Assembly (NCBI RefSeq): GCF_009727055.1 | Contig: NC_052353.1 | Coordinates: 64,008,716-64,072,715 of the forward strand | Source of the DNA: Benincasa hispida | Taxonomy: Eukaryota; Streptophyta; Magnoliopsida; Cucurbitales; Cucurbitaceae | Length of the DNA: 64,000 bases | Direction of reading: 5' to 3' | Shown here: one piece after another, positions 1 to 12,479 of the stretch | How the letters are laid out: every line of letters starts with the position of its first letter | Numbering within the stretch: the first letter of the stretch is position 1 | The notes under the pieces: model-generated | Told to the model about the DNA's origin: nothing | What the model saw: the letters and a program-made list of their open reading frames with translations, nothing else | Database searches by the model: none | Position numbers and translations under genes: made by a program

Positions 1-2381
1 GGATGACCATAGGTAAAATGACCTCAATCCTGAGTGAGTTGGGAACTCCTGCCATTGAGGGCAGTCATTTGATTTGTATGGGTGCAAGTGGCCAGGTCGT
101 TGACTCAAACCTACCACTTTTGGGATTCATTTGATTTGAGAGCTGGGAACTCAGCTACACAAGATGAAATTCGCTCATTTCCCGAAGCAGTGGTAAGTAG
201 ATAGATAGCTCTCTTAAGGGCTAATCCCGAGGCTTGAACGATGTGGTATCACACACCTTCTCATGGCCCAAGAGGTGTCCACACATAGTTGGATTGTATT
301 GTATTGTTCATTAGAGGGATCAGTGGTACTTAAGTAGTAAGATGTAAGTATAGGGGCAAAACGATAAATTGGCCCAACTGTACTTACGAGCATCTGTGAA
401 GAGTTATCGTACTGATGATTGGTTATATTCGATAGACACATAAATATATTTGTGATAAGAAGAGTTTAGTTGTCGGTCCTTAGTGGAATGCCTGACAGTT
501 AACGGATGGTAGATCTCGTGGCTAAAGAGTTTAGTCAGCTATTCACGTACCGTTGGAGCTTCAAGCCATAGGTTCATAAGGTCCCCTTGGTAGCTTGGAT
601 ACAAGTTGAGAATCAGTTTTTTGGTCAGTTTGAAATGTTCAAATTGACAAGAGGGAGTTCGATTATATAGGTTAATTATATATGGTATGATTGACTAAAT
701 GTATGAGATACATTAATTTGGAAGAAATTGGATATAAATATGATTAATATCAAGTAGAAGAGAAAACACTATGGTTGATATATGATATCAAACTATAGTT
801 TATGAATATATTATGATTATATTTATTATTTTATTAATTGGACAGTTATGAGATAATTGCCCGACGTTTTCTCTGTAATCATGTGTTAGTGGGAAGTTCA
901 ATTCAGTTTTCGTAACTGAAGAATAAAATGAAAATTGTTTTCATTTTGTATACACGTGGTCAATTTTGTTAGCATCCTATCGCTTAGTAAAACTAGAGCC
1001 TATACGATAACGTTTCATTTTACTAAACGATCGCTCACTCGCGCACGTGCTTCTCTAAACGATTACCCATAGTTTCCTAAACGATTGCTTAGCACCCGAA
1101 CTTTTCTAAACGATCGTATAGACGATCACCTAGCTTTACCTACCTGATCTTGTATCTCGCCTAAACGATCAAGCACCCTAACTATACAATAGTTGTTACC
1201 TTCCCCCACTTGCTTGATCTTTGTACACGATAGCCTTTCTTACTCACCTCTACCAAATCCGAACAGCACCCACACTTTGGATTCTCACTTCGAGAATACT
1301 AAAGGCTCTGAGTGGTGGTGTCGTCTCTATTTCCTATTGTTCGTGTGAAGCCATTCGTGGTAGACGACCAGGGAGTTTCTGAACGATTTCCTGACATTCT
1401 AGCGAGAGCGCAAGGAGTCTGTTCGTGTGAGAACGAGATTTGTTCTGAAAAAAGTCTTCAACTGGTAAGTCCTCGTTCTCTTGTTTATTTATCTAAAAGC
1501 ATGCCAGTAATTGAGTTGTTTAATGCATATCTGTTTATCTGAATGTATATGTGAAAATTCTGTCACAATGAATTGGAAAGATCCGCTTTCGCTCATAGGT
1601 ACTCTTGTATAAGAGTTCATGCACTATGGTTTATATATTGCATGAGATGTGATATTAAAACTATTGGTTATGAATATATTGATTATATTTGTAACTAAAT
1701 CAATCATAGGATAATTGGTTACGGTTTTTTCTTCCATAACCAACTTAGTGGGAAGTTGTGGTTAGTTATGGTAACTAATGGATAAATTAAAAATCGTTTT
1801 CATTTTTACAATAATGCGATCATTAAGCGATTGAGAATCGTGCGATAAAAAGATATAGCTATACGATAGCTTGAGAGCATAAACGATCGTGTAACGAGCT
1901 TTCATACGATAGTCACTTGTTTCCTAAATGGTAGAGTACACTATCTATACGATAGACTTTAATTTATCTCCTACTTACTCGATCGTCTATACGATCTGTC
2001 TAAATTTCTCCTATCCTCTACCAAATCCTATAGAGCCCACAACTCCTGTATTCTCATACCAAGAATACTAAGGTAGCCTGCTAGTGGTGTATGTTTCCTG
2101 TTCAAGAGTGGAGTGTGGATTGGTTCTTGTTCGAGGAAGATTGTTGAGGCATGCATTAATGTTGGTGAACGATCTTGTAGTAAGTTAGAGGGAACGAGAA
2201 GAATAGTTCTTCAGGGGTAAGTTCGCTTGAACCTTAGTATTTCCCTTTTCTGGCATGCTGTAATTTAGAGTTTTGCATAACTATTACTGTTTAATTGTAA
2301 ATGTGTATTTTCTATCATAATGGGGTTTGGAACGATCTAGCTTCCGCTCACGGGTCTCTTTGATAAGAGTTCCTTCCTTCA
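1..2381 (+). mobile_element. Ty1/copia-type LTR, left-truncated, with internal duplication
   Basis: This is the downstream part of the long LTR family seen complete at 30887-32934; shared blocks include the stretch after position 10 ('cctcaatcctgagtgag') and the U3 stretch near 770. The 3' end TTCCTTCA at 2374-2381 matches the ends of other copies. About 800 bp is present twice: the stretch beginning near 770 resumes near 1625 after a first pseudo-end around 1590, giving two successive U3/R-like blocks. It is rich in repeated ACGATCG/TATACGATAG motifs. No coding potential; the 76-codon frame at 1312 is incidental. Confidence 0.75.
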
Positions 2382-3185
2382 CTCATGACCCTAAATCATT
2401 TCTCTATTAAAGTTATTCATTCCTCAGTATCGATTGGTTCCACTATTTCCTCGAAAATGGACATCTTTAAAACCTCAATTCTTTTATGCCAAACTTTCCT
2501 TTGGATTTAATCCTATAGGCCATATTGTTTCTACAAATCTCTAAATGTACTGATCTAGTACTAGTTCATTTATCTCGGTGCTAGCCCTCAGGATAACTTA
2601 ATTGATCCTCTGCTTCCTTTCTTTACCCTTTGATAGCATATGAAGTTCCAATCTTGGGTTGGTTTTATGTCGACCACTTGTACTCTTGACTCTATACTAT
2701 ATTCCTTCAACTTGTTCCTTAGGTTCTACCTAAAAACTCTTCACTCTATTCTCTAAACCATTGGCCTCTCTTTTTACTTTTCTCATCAAGTTTCGCTTTG
2801 AACACTTGATCCTAAACCTTCCCTAAGCTTAAATGCCTCAGGTTTCCCATAAACATCTAACTCTTAGACCTTTACTGAACACATAACCCTTCAGATTTCT
2901 CTGAATCTTTGCAGACCACTCCCCACACTGAGGGAGCACCATTAAAGGTGGAAGTACCCCTAGAAATTTAAACTATGATTCTATTAAGCCCACTATTTCT
3001 TCATTAAGGGGAAAAATAATTTCCAAACACTTTTTTTTTTGGTAGGATCAAAGAAAATGAGTTAAGCCACTTCACCTAATTTTTCTTTTTAATATTTTTA
3101 CAATATAGGTCACATAATAAAATTTATAAGTCGATAATACAAGTTTTATATTAAGCTATGTTTATCTAATTAGACATTTTATAAT
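2382..3185. other. Unassigned, pyrimidine-rich on the plus strand
   Basis: There is no long reading frame and no repeat I recognise. The stretch lies between an LTR end and a fold-back repeat. Its many short CT-rich runs could be purine-rich retroelement debris on the minus strand, but I cannot show this. Confidence 0.3.
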
Positions 3186-3189
3186 ATAT

Positions 3190-3712
3190 GTTAAAATTCA
3201 CTTTTAATCTCTAAATTTTCATATAAATAACAGTTTAGTCCCTGAACTTTAGTTTGCAACGATTTAGTCATTATGTTTTCAATTTTTTAACAATTTAGTC
3301 CCTAAACTTTACTATGTAACAATCTAGTCCTTGAACTTTAAAATTTGTAACAATTTAGTCTCTATTTTAGAAATTAACGTCAAGGTTTAATGATGCCTAA
3401 ATAAACTGTTAAAGTAATTAGAGACTTAATATTTTTATAAAATACAAGTCCTACATCATAAAGTATTAAAAATTGACATATAATTTTGATAAACTTTTTT
3501 TTACGTTAGGAACTAAATTGTTATAATATTGAAAATACAAGGACTAAATTGTTACATATTAAAGTTCATGGATTATATTATTACATATTAAAATTCATGG
3601 AATAAATTGTTACAAAACTTAAAGTATAAATACTACAAACCAAAGTTTAGGGATCAAATTGTTATTTTCATGAAAGTTATGGGGCAAAAGTGTTTTTTAA
3701 CCCTTTATAAAT
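3190..3712. repeat. Fold-back repeat built on 'tttagtccctaaacttt' units
   Basis: The left half carries several degenerate copies of a motif reading 'aatttagtccctaaacttt', at about 3235, 3295, 3325 and 3355. The right half carries the inverted motif 'ggactaaattgttac' several times (3540-3660). The whole can fold on itself like a MITE or degenerate satellite of a type common between plant genes. No exact terminal repeat or target duplication could be fixed. Confidence 0.6.
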
Positions 3713-3749
3713 TAGACCAAATATCACACGTCGGTTTTCTTTGGGCTTT

Positions 3750-3890
3750 TTGATTGGGCCGTAATCCGTTTGTTCGTTTTTACCCTAGGCTCAAATGGAA
3801 AACGCCGGCCCACACAGAGATGACATATGAAACTAGGGTTACAAATTCGCCACCCCTAAACTCTCGCCCTCACTCGCCTCCATAAATATC
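3750..3890 (+). promoter_or_regulatory. Promoter-like block with site II, telo-box and TATA motifs
   Basis: TGGGCC (3755-3760) and GGCCCA (3807-3812) are site II-type elements. TAGGGTT (3834-3840) is an inverted telo-box. A TATA-like 'cataaatat' lies at 3881-3889. In plants this combination is typical of ribosomal-protein, translation-factor and snoRNA gene promoters. No long reading frame follows, so the transcript, if made, may be non-coding or the gene body may be lost. Confidence 0.5.
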
Positions 3891-3909
3891 CACCGATCTC
3901 CATCACCTT

Positions 3910-4380
3910 CTTCATCTTTCTGTAGGTTCAATGCATCTCTTGTTTCAACTTCTTCGATCTCTTCTTAGTACATTTTTTTTTCTTTTTACTTTATAATTTT
4001 TGTTCGAATCTCTTCCGATGATGAAACACTCCCACAATTGATAGGAAGTGCCGTATGACACTCCAAAAAGCAGCGAGAAGCCATGGAATTGGACTGTTCT
4101 TCCCATCCGCCAGTTAACTCCGCCGCCGATTCGTTTCTTTCCCGGAGCGGTTCGGTTTTTGGGCGATTTTTCTGGTCGGGATTTTGCAACTGGTTTTGTG
4201 ATTTCTTTCTGTGTGGTTGATTTGAAACGGGTCTCTGAGGATTTTCTTAATGTTTTTTGTTCTTTTACTTCCGGTTCGATGCCACGTCGTCGATAGCCCA
4301 AGGGCGGTGACCGACGATGCTATGATTGAACCAAAAACAAGCTTTTTCACATCTTGATAGGAATCTGTTTATCTTTTTTC
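3910..4380 (+). other. Transcript-like block downstream of the telo-box promoter; second copy at about 42 kb
   Basis: The segment is less AT-rich than its surroundings. A diverged copy lies at about 41940-42275. Matching islands include 'ttttggtcgggaattt' versus 'tttctggtcgggatttt', 'ggttttgtgatttct' and 'tgatttgaaacgggt'. Near 4018 both copies have ATG followed by AAACACTC-type sequence that closes after a few codons. Overlapping frames of up to 118 codons exist on both strands but none resembles a known protein. It could be a 5' UTR and first intron of a lost gene, or a non-coding RNA gene. Confidence 0.35.
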
Positions 4381-4399
4381 AATAGATTTACAGAGCCGT

Positions 4400-7300
4400 T
4401 TTGTGTGATTACATTTATTTAAATCGATCTCATCTTGACATGTTCCCTGATTTTTTTGTTAAAAGTTTTTACGAATTCTAATTTTGTGTGTTGAAAGCCA
4501 ATGAGGATTTGTTCTATTTTAGTTGGAATTACCGGCTGAATTTTTCTTGATGTTAAATAGACTGGCTGTCTGAGGCTTTTAAATACTTATTTTTAATCTA
4601 TTTTAAATGTGTTTATTAAATTGTTAATTATAATTTAATTTTATAACAATGTATTGGATTTATCATGCATTTATTGTTTGTTCAACTGGCTGGCTATTTT
4701 GGGAAATACCAACTTTAATTCCATAAGTATCTTCGTCACTATAAGTAAAAGTTAATTACGTTCTTCAAAACAAATATATGATAAACAATATATGGATATT
4801 TATTTTATGATTTTAAATTCTTAGAGAGGGTAAACTAGAGAAATTAATTTGTAGTCAAAAGGTCCCATGAATTCATAGCCAAAATGCCCTGTCATGATTT
4901 AAACCATTTTTTTTTGGATTTAAAAAATCGACATCAGTTTAATTCAATCATTTAAGGTATAAAATTGTGGACTAGAACTCACAGGCTTGGATCTTCCGAC
5001 AAACTTCCTACTCGTTTTACGTTCTGAAAGCTTGGATTCTCAAACGGTTTGAAGAATTTACCAAATAGAATCATCTGCAAATAAATCTCTAAAAAGTTTT
5101 GAAAATTTATTTAATAAAATATATCAATTGATATTTATAAGAGAAATACTTTTTTGGTCATAAGTTATAGGTCTAGTTTTTAATTTAGCTTAATTTTCAA
5201 AATGTTATATATTTAGTATGGTTTCATTTTAATCATCAACTTTTAAAATGTTATAATTTTATTTTTGACATTTGAATTTTGTTTCAATTTAGATCTTATA
5301 TTTCAAGATTTACATTTTAACTTTAATTATTCACTAAATATTATTTTTGTCTTTAAATTTAATTTATTTTGATAAATTAAATATCATTAAGTGAAATATA
5401 ATTAATTTTTATTAGTTTTTTAATAAGTTTAAAATTAAAAATTGATGTCAATGATGGAAAGTGAGTATCTTTTGAAAAAAAATAAAAAAAATTGAAATTT
5501 AAGAATCAAATTGAAATAAAATTTAACTTTGGGTAAAATTATAATATTTTGAAAGGAATAAATTGAAATAAAATTTATATGAATGTTTAGCATTTAAAAA
5601 TTTAGAGAAAAAAAAATAGATTTTGAATGATGGGGATTAAATAAAATTTAGTCTTAAAATTTAGGGATCAAAAAGAAAATTTTCTTCAATTATGTGCATG
5701 AATTATAACATTAAGTTGTATGTATAGTCTCAAGTTAAATTGAGTTGTTTAGGCCATCTTCCTTATTAGGGGTTGATTGATAGGAATAGTGATTTGAGAA
5801 AAAGAGATTTGTACAATTGATTTGATTTTTGAAATTAAGTTTATTGACACTATTTTCATATAAAATTTCTTCATTTTTTAATGCTTTTTCATCTGATATA
5901 CAAAACCAAGTCAAGTTTTGATAAATTTTAAAAAAACAATGGTTTTTAAAATTTTATTTTTAGAATAACTATTGTATCTAAGGAGAGGAAAGAAACTTAA
6001 TTTTCAAAAATGAAAAATGAAATGGTTATGGATATTTTTTTTTCAAAATTTTATTTGGTTCTTAAAAATATTGTTAAAAAGTGGATGATAGATTTAATTT
6101 TTAAAAAGTTAAAAATAAAAAACAGGAAAATTTTTATAAAAACAAAAATTTTAACAACATTCGCTTTGGGATTTTTTTTCTATAAATTGTAAATATTTTA
6201 ATTTTTTTTATATTAAGAAAGATCCTTAGGCCTTGTTTAATAACTTTTGTTACTTTTTATTGAGGGTTTAATAATGTTTACATACATTTTTTTTAAGTTC
6301 CAAGATTGCACACCAACGACACTCTACCACCACTTTTTTTAATTGTAGTTAAAATTGAATGTAAATTATGCCTCCACACCAATGAAACCTTGCCATGTGG
6401 AAGATTTAAAAAAAATCATTATTTTTTATTGCACCTATTCTTCTAGGGTGTATGTGGCTTGTTTGAAAGTAGAAGTAAGGAAGTTGGAGTTTTCCTTGTT
6501 GGCCCAAATAGTTGGTGGTTGACTACTAAAAAACATTAATTTTATAACTCACTCTTACACTATGGGTTTAGGAGTTCACAATTCTCTACTTTTTACGATC
6601 ACTATATTTGAGTTAAGGAGTGAAATAGAGTGTGAAGAGTGAAATCGAAGCTTATGAAGCTAAGGCACACAATGTAAGGAGTTGATTAAAATCGGATTTA
6701 TTTTTAGTAGTGAGATTCATGAACTCCTTAGGTCAAATAATGGATAGATTTAACAATTCTACCTTATGACCTCGATTTCCTAATTCCTTAGGCCAAAACA
6801 CACTTTTAAAGCCCACAATATAAGAATTAATAATGTATAAAATTGATGTTAACATGGAGTGATAGTCATAACTCCTAATTCTCAACTCCTTGAGCCAAAC
6901 ACACATCCTAAGTGAAAATAATGCATGAGTTTGATATGTATTATTTCCACCTGAACATTCGCAATGACCCATTGATATCAATTAAATCGTGGGAATCAAA
7001 CCTCTAAAATTGAACTTGATAAGCATTGTGCTATACTCTTGTTGGCAAATGGCCACATTTTATATATTATAAATTTATTATAATTAACAACATATATTTG
7101 AAGAATCATGTTCCATATTACATAAACAAGTTGTGTTCCATCTAAAAAAGGGTAAAGTATGGATTTATTAAAAAAAGTAGGGACAAGATGGATAACACAT
7201 TTTACACATAGTATAGTATAGATTATTTCACAAAAATAATATTTTTTATGACTTAGATGAACTTTAAACAAAAACAAGAACATCTTTGAATTTAGAAAAC

Positions 7301-7680
7301 TTTTTTAGGGCTATAGAGGATAATTTTTTTTCCATCTATCCCTTGAAATTTTCATAGGATCATTTTTTCCTTTGAATGGTTGAAACTATCCAAGTTTAGG
7401 TGCGCTCAGAAAAAATAAAGAAAATGAGAGTGACTGAAAACATTAAAATAAATTTGGTTGCATTATCTATTTTATAATATCAGAATATTAACATGTTTAT
7501 TCAATAAAGTTAATTACTAACACAATGTTTTTACTTGTCATACTAAATCTATATTACAATGCCGGTTTTGATTGTATTGAAATTTTCAAGAATTAGTCAA
7601 TTCACATATACAAAAATAAAAAATTTAATTCAACGGGAACCGAATCGAGAAGTATTATTATTACTATTATTTATTATTAT
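4400..7680. other. AT-rich intergenic DNA with fold-back segments
   Basis: No credible gene is present; the frames here are short and made of AT-biased codons. Around 5150-5690 the left part reads 'tttttggtcataagttata' and the right part 'tttagggatcaaaaagaaa', suggesting a degenerate fold-back element. Around 6560-6912, phrases like 'aactccttaggtcaaa' and 'aactccttgagccaaacac' suggest a decayed MITE whose termini I cannot fix. Confidence 0.45.
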
Positions 7681-7689
7681 ATATCTTAC

Positions 7690-8037
7690 CATATAAGGTC
7701 TAGGGGTGGAAATGGTTCGATTTGGTTTGGTTTGATCGATTTATTGGTTCAAACCGAACCGAAACGAACCACATATATGCGGTTCGATTTGGTTTTAAAT
7801 TCAGTTTTGGCATTTTTAAAAAATCCATGTTATATTTTTTTTAATTAGGTTTTAAATTCGGTTTTACTCTTTTTTTAAATATATATATATATAGTTAAAA
7901 ACGGTTCGGTTCGGTTTCAAATTTAGTTTTCGAAAGTGAAACCAAACCGAACCGAATTTTTTGGTTTCATTGATTTTCCGATTCGGTTTGATTTTTAAAA
8001 ACGGTTTGGTTTTTACGGTTTAAATGACCACCCCTAA
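7690..8037. mobile_element. MITE-like fold-back element rich in GGTTCGGTTTGG
   Basis: The termini are inverted: it opens with 'taggggtgg' and closes with 'ccacccctaa'. The interior has many copies of GGTTYGGTTTGG on one arm and its complement CCGAACCGAACC on the other, so the unit can form a long hairpin. It has no coding capacity and an AT microsatellite lies in its middle. This type is widespread in eudicot genomes; a target duplication is not clear. Confidence 0.65.
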
Positions 8038-8039
8038 TA

Positions 8040-9017
8040 AAGTCCATGAACTACAAAGAAGAATCTATGTGTTGCGTTTAATATGGTTGAAGAGTTTAAC
8101 GATTAAGTTGTGTCTTAGTTGATGAATGCGATGAATGATCTATGTAAACACAATGTTTCCTCTATTTAGATAAGTCCAAACAGAGTTTTTGGTGAGTCCA
8201 TGGTCGAACACATGAACTAAGAACGCTAAAAATATGTTTGAGTTTGATGCTTGATCTTAACGGGAATTCTTAGTTAATGCATCAAGTGAGTTTTGTATAT
8301 CTAAATAATGGATTACATACAAGTGTTGGTGAAAGTGGTGATGAGTGATGATGTGTTGAATGTGTTATGATGCATGAAATAATGGAAGTGAAGTTGATGA
8401 TGACAAATACAAACACAATTAAGTTATGCATTCATGTTATTGGTAAAATAAAGAACTCTTAATCTTTCTCAATCTAAAATTAGACAATTTATTTGAGTCC
8501 AAAACTAAAAGAAACAAATAAATAACGGATCAAACTCTGACTAAAATCATTTAATCTCTATCTTCACATCTCCACAAAGCCCACCAAAATTCTTTTCTTT
8601 TTCTTCTTTGCAATATGAATAACTTTTTTTTATTGCATTTTATTAACTATTATACTTCAACATCTTAGATGTTACTTTTTGTATATTGTATTTTAGTATT
8701 TGTATTCTATTTTGTGTTATTGTTATTAATGTATGCTAAATTTATCTATATCCTAGATTTCTTTAATTTTTTTAAAGAAAAAAATGTATGGTATCCTCGT
8801 TTTTTAAAAATATATATATTAAAAAAATATATAAAAATGACGTATCTGTATCTTAGTTTTTTAGAAATTGATGAATCGTCGTATTTAATCGTATTCGTAT
8901 TGTATAGATATATCAGTGTCTGTATTTCATAGATGGAGAGTAAAGTTTCTAAATAGTAATCAAGTGAGATTTACACCGTAATGGATTATTCGTTTTTGCA
9001 GTATAAATGATCCTATC
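8040..9017. other. AT-rich intergenic DNA
   Basis: I see no gene. The 87-codon frame at 8669 is built almost entirely of Y, F, L and I codons and reflects base composition. Confidence 0.5.
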
Positions 9018-9022
9018 TCTAG

Positions 9023-11143
9023 TGTAAGGCCTCTCATCCTGTAATTTTCTTATAAATGTTAGGAAAATGATGATTGAGGTAGAATTCGAAACCTCAAGAT
9101 TAAGTTTGATGGAAGGTTAAGAGATGAATTTGAAAATTAGAAAGAATCGAACCGTCGTTTTATTCATTAAGAAGAATAAAATAAGGATTCGAGGAATAAT
9201 TTGAGGATAATGAACCTATTTAAGCATGTAAAGTAAATTCAATGATGAATTAGGCGTGCTCGGATAAGTCAACAGTCAAAGGCAAAATAAAAAAGTCAAA
9301 GTCAACAAAAAATCAACTTTTGATATATGGTCAATTTTAGAAATTTCAAGGGTTTAATGGTGAATTGGAGGTATTGTGGGCTTGTAGGACTCGATTTGGG
9401 CTGGAAATTGAAGGAAAAGTGGATGGAAATTGGGTGGACGAGAGTAAGGAAGGAAAAAAAAATGAAAGGAATGAAATTTGGACAAATTGGGTTGTCTTCC
9501 TCAAATTTTCTGATTGGGTGCCCAAAAGATGAAAGGAGAGTTATCCAAATACGCGAAAAACCCAAAGCATCAGGCAATAAGCAAGAATTCGGAGAGTTGG
9601 GGTGTTCAGTCGGTTTAAAAAGGAAAAGAAGAAGTTTTCGAATTGGGGCCTTTCTTGTAAAGGAAAATTGGAATAAAATTAGTTCTTACTGTAGATTAAT
9701 TTTAAGGTCTTGAGTTAATTTTAGAGCAATTAAAGGACCATATTGCAAAGGAAACTCTACCTTGGATCAAATTAGGGATTTGGGAAAAGTTTAAGTGAAA
9801 TTGGTTATACTTGAAGATTAATTTTCAAATAATTGGATTATGGTCATGTGGAGGATAACTAGAGGATTATCAATATAATTTTAGGATAAACGAGAGATGG
9901 AGAAATTGAAATTATGAGGAGGAGCCGGTTAACAGTGAGTGGTTTATTTTCGAATGATTTGATATAGAAAGTAATTATATATGATAGTGCGCTATGATTT
10001 AAGAAATGTGAGGGCATGGTCTGTTTTACGTGACTAATATTTCAAAAATGTTTAAATCATGATTTTTAAACTCTCGATGGTTTTATGATCTTGATTTATC
10101 AAAATGTAGTTTGGAATCGAAGTATACATATTATATGGTTTTTATGAAAACCTCTTGATCGTGGAATCAAGGTTGTTGAATGGTTGTAGAAATGGTTTCG
10201 AACTACTGATTCTTGTACCTGAGAGATAGTTATTTTTTCGTGCTACTTGAATGTGTTTCAGTAGCACTGCTCAGACGATCAGGGGGTTACCGGGGTCAGA
10301 TGTGGCCAGAGTATATTGGGAATTCCTCTGCTGGGGTCAAATGTGGCCAGAGTATACCGGGGAGTCCAAAGTAACCTGGGCCTATGGTGTGTATCTATGC
10401 TTAGTCTTGAGGCAGCTTTGCGTACATGTATGACCTTGTGATTTGGTTTACACCGCGGGGTGCATTCTTTGTCTAGAGTAACCCACCGTTGTACATGAGT
10501 ATTTAGGTACAGAGTTGGTGTGGTTTTCTGATGACGTCTAAATGTTTTATAATGTGATTTATGTGAATTATGATCATGCCATTGTCTAAGTAATACGAGT
10601 TTGAGCTATTAATGAATCTTATATATGTTTCCAACGATTTATAGAATGTTTTTGATAATTAGTTGATGTTTGGAAAGAGAAAGTTTATGTTTATACTAAA
10701 TTACCATTCACTGGGTTTTAGCTCATGCTTTCCATGTTTTATGTTTTTCCCCACCTAGGTAGCGATAAGTTCTTAGTGCCTGCTGAGTCGTCAAACGCCA
10801 CTAGTGTTGTTAAACATCTGTTGTATTGTTTGTGCATGTATTTGAGAGTATTCCAAAATAGCTAAAACTTGTTAGTTACATGTCATGAGAGGTTTTGTTC
10901 AAAATAATCCTTACGATTGTTCTGTAAATCTTTTTAAATAGTATTGTGATTTAAACTGAATCAAATTCCTAAACTCTGTCAATGAACATAGATTATTTTT
11001 AAAAATGGGTTTGGAAGTCTGAGTTTGATCTTGAGTATAGAATATGTTAAGAGTTGGGACGTTAGATGTCATAGAGAGAAGTGATGTTTAACGTCTTCAC
11101 GCTTCGTTCTAGTTTAGAAGGGAAATTTGGAACGGGGGTGACA
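9023..11143 (+). mobile_element. Solo LTR of a Ty3/gypsy element
   Basis: The unit starts TGTAAGGCC, ends GGGTGACA, and is flanked by TCTAG (9018-9022) and TCTAA (11144-11148), a 5-bp target duplication with one mismatch. The phrase near 10690-10760 ('cactgggttttagctcatgc' then a 'ccacctaggtagcgataag' motif) resembles the 3' part of the gypsy LTR at 49656-52471 ('ccccaagtagcggt'). No internal domain adjoins it, so it is a recombined solo LTR of 2121 bp. Two 24-bp near-identical copies (10292-10315, 10333-10356) form a short tandem. Frames inside it, including one of 128 codons at 9327, are not considered genes. Confidence 0.75.
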
Positions 11144-11705
11144 TCTAAGATGCATGCTTGAGTTAATTTCAGTCAAAAGGTTAACTTTATCTTTAAAACT
11201 ACTTCTTTCCTTGTTTAATGAAGTCCACAATCACTTACTCTCTCAAACAGTTACTTACTTCTACTTAAATCAATTTCTTAGTTATATTTAAGTAATGTAG
11301 TGCGCACACATTTAACAAGATGAACTTTAACTTATCAAAACTTTGTGGAAATGTTATCAAGCTATTAGGGAATTAATTCTACATGATAGAGGAAAAATAA
11401 GACATGAATGATAAGAGATATAAGTATCTAGCTGCTAGTTGCAATGTCTTGCTTCCTTTGGCTTGTATGGTGGCTGCTTAAATGGTGGTTGCTATGGAGG
11501 TAGTTGAGTCCTCACCCTTTTCAGAGTAGAAGATTGTGTTCTCACTTAGAATTCTTTGAAGAAAAGCTTGAAAGGTTGAAGACAATGGTGGATTTGAGGA
11601 GGAGTTTTGGCAGAGCTTTGACCAATCTCTTGATAAGAAGTCTAACACTTAAATAATTTCTCGATGGGTTGTTTATAGGCGTTAAAAGGAAGTTCCACTA
11701 CCTCT
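11144..11705. other. Intergenic, no gene seen
   Basis: The stretch between the gypsy LTR and the CACTA end holds only short frames and no motif I recognise. Confidence 0.4.
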
Positions 11706-12060
11706 CACTACAAGAAAAATGAGTTCTTCCGATGCCTAAATCGAGCGTCGGGAGAGACTGTTTCTCTCGACGCCGTAAAGGCCCCATTCTTCCCCATTTC
11801 TTTTTCCCATTTCTTTCCCTAAAACCCTAACCCGCGCCGCCCCCACCTCTCCCCGCGCCGCTCCTTCTCCCATTTTTCCTATTCTTCCCCACTCTTCTCC
11901 CTCCCTCTCCCATTTTTTCCTTCTTTTTCCGCCGCCGTCGCCGCCCTTCCCCACCGCTCCTCCCTTCGGTCAGCAGCTGCAATCAAGTGCCCGTCGTCGT
12001 CGTCGTCTCCTAGTCTCGTTCAGCCACCGCCGCTGGTAATCTTCTCATTTTATTTTATCT
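11706..12060 (+). mobile_element. CACTA (En/Spm) transposon terminus with GC-rich, exon-like cargo
   Basis: CACTACAAGAAAAATG at 11706 is the typical end of plant CACTA transposons. It is followed by subterminal inverted motifs (GCGTCGGGAGAG and CTCTCGACGCC within 70 bp). From about 11780 to 12030 the DNA becomes GC-rich (AACCCTAACC, GCCGCC runs, a CGTCGT microsatellite) and then meets a splice-donor-like GGTAATC at about 12034 before returning to AT-rich sequence. This suggests a captured first exon of a host gene. The opposite terminus was not found. Confidence 0.6.
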
Positions 12061-12479
12061 TGTATATTTATTTAAATCATTATTTCACATCCTTTTGTAC
12101 AAATCATGCCCATTCAAATGTGTGTATCCATTTCTATTCGCGACTTTCAATTTAATCAAATTAGACCTCAACTTTGATAAATATTACAATTAATTAACCT
12201 ACTAATAAAAAAAGACAATGTTAAAGATTGTGTCAATTTCACCAGATTTCAATAATATCAACTTTGATACAAATTTTAAATTTTAATTAATGCACATATT
12301 TATCATCCAATATCGGTGCATGTCGCTTTTGTTAAGATCTCGTCAATTTTGCATGTTTTACAATTCTCTGAAATTCTATAGAGTAATTTTATAACGAACA
12401 TGTCATAATTCGTTAGAGATAAACATTATTACATTCTTTTAAGTTTCAAGTTGATTACAACACTATATTTATGTCTAAA

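Noticed and set aside
3990..4010. tRNA T-arm-like 'gttcgaatc'
   Set aside because: There is no acceptor stem, D-arm or anticodon arm around it.
3945..4301. 118-codon minus-strand frame and overlapping plus-strand frames
   Set aside because: Several frames overlap on both strands in a GC-richer block, and none keeps its frame in the paralogous copy at 42 kb.
8669..8932. Membrane-protein-like 87-codon frame
   Set aside because: The hydrophobic codons reflect very AT-rich DNA; there is no promoter or conservation clue.
9327..9713. 128-codon plus-strand frame
   Set aside because: It lies wholly within a solo gypsy LTR, has no recognisable domain and has a comparable frame on the other strand.
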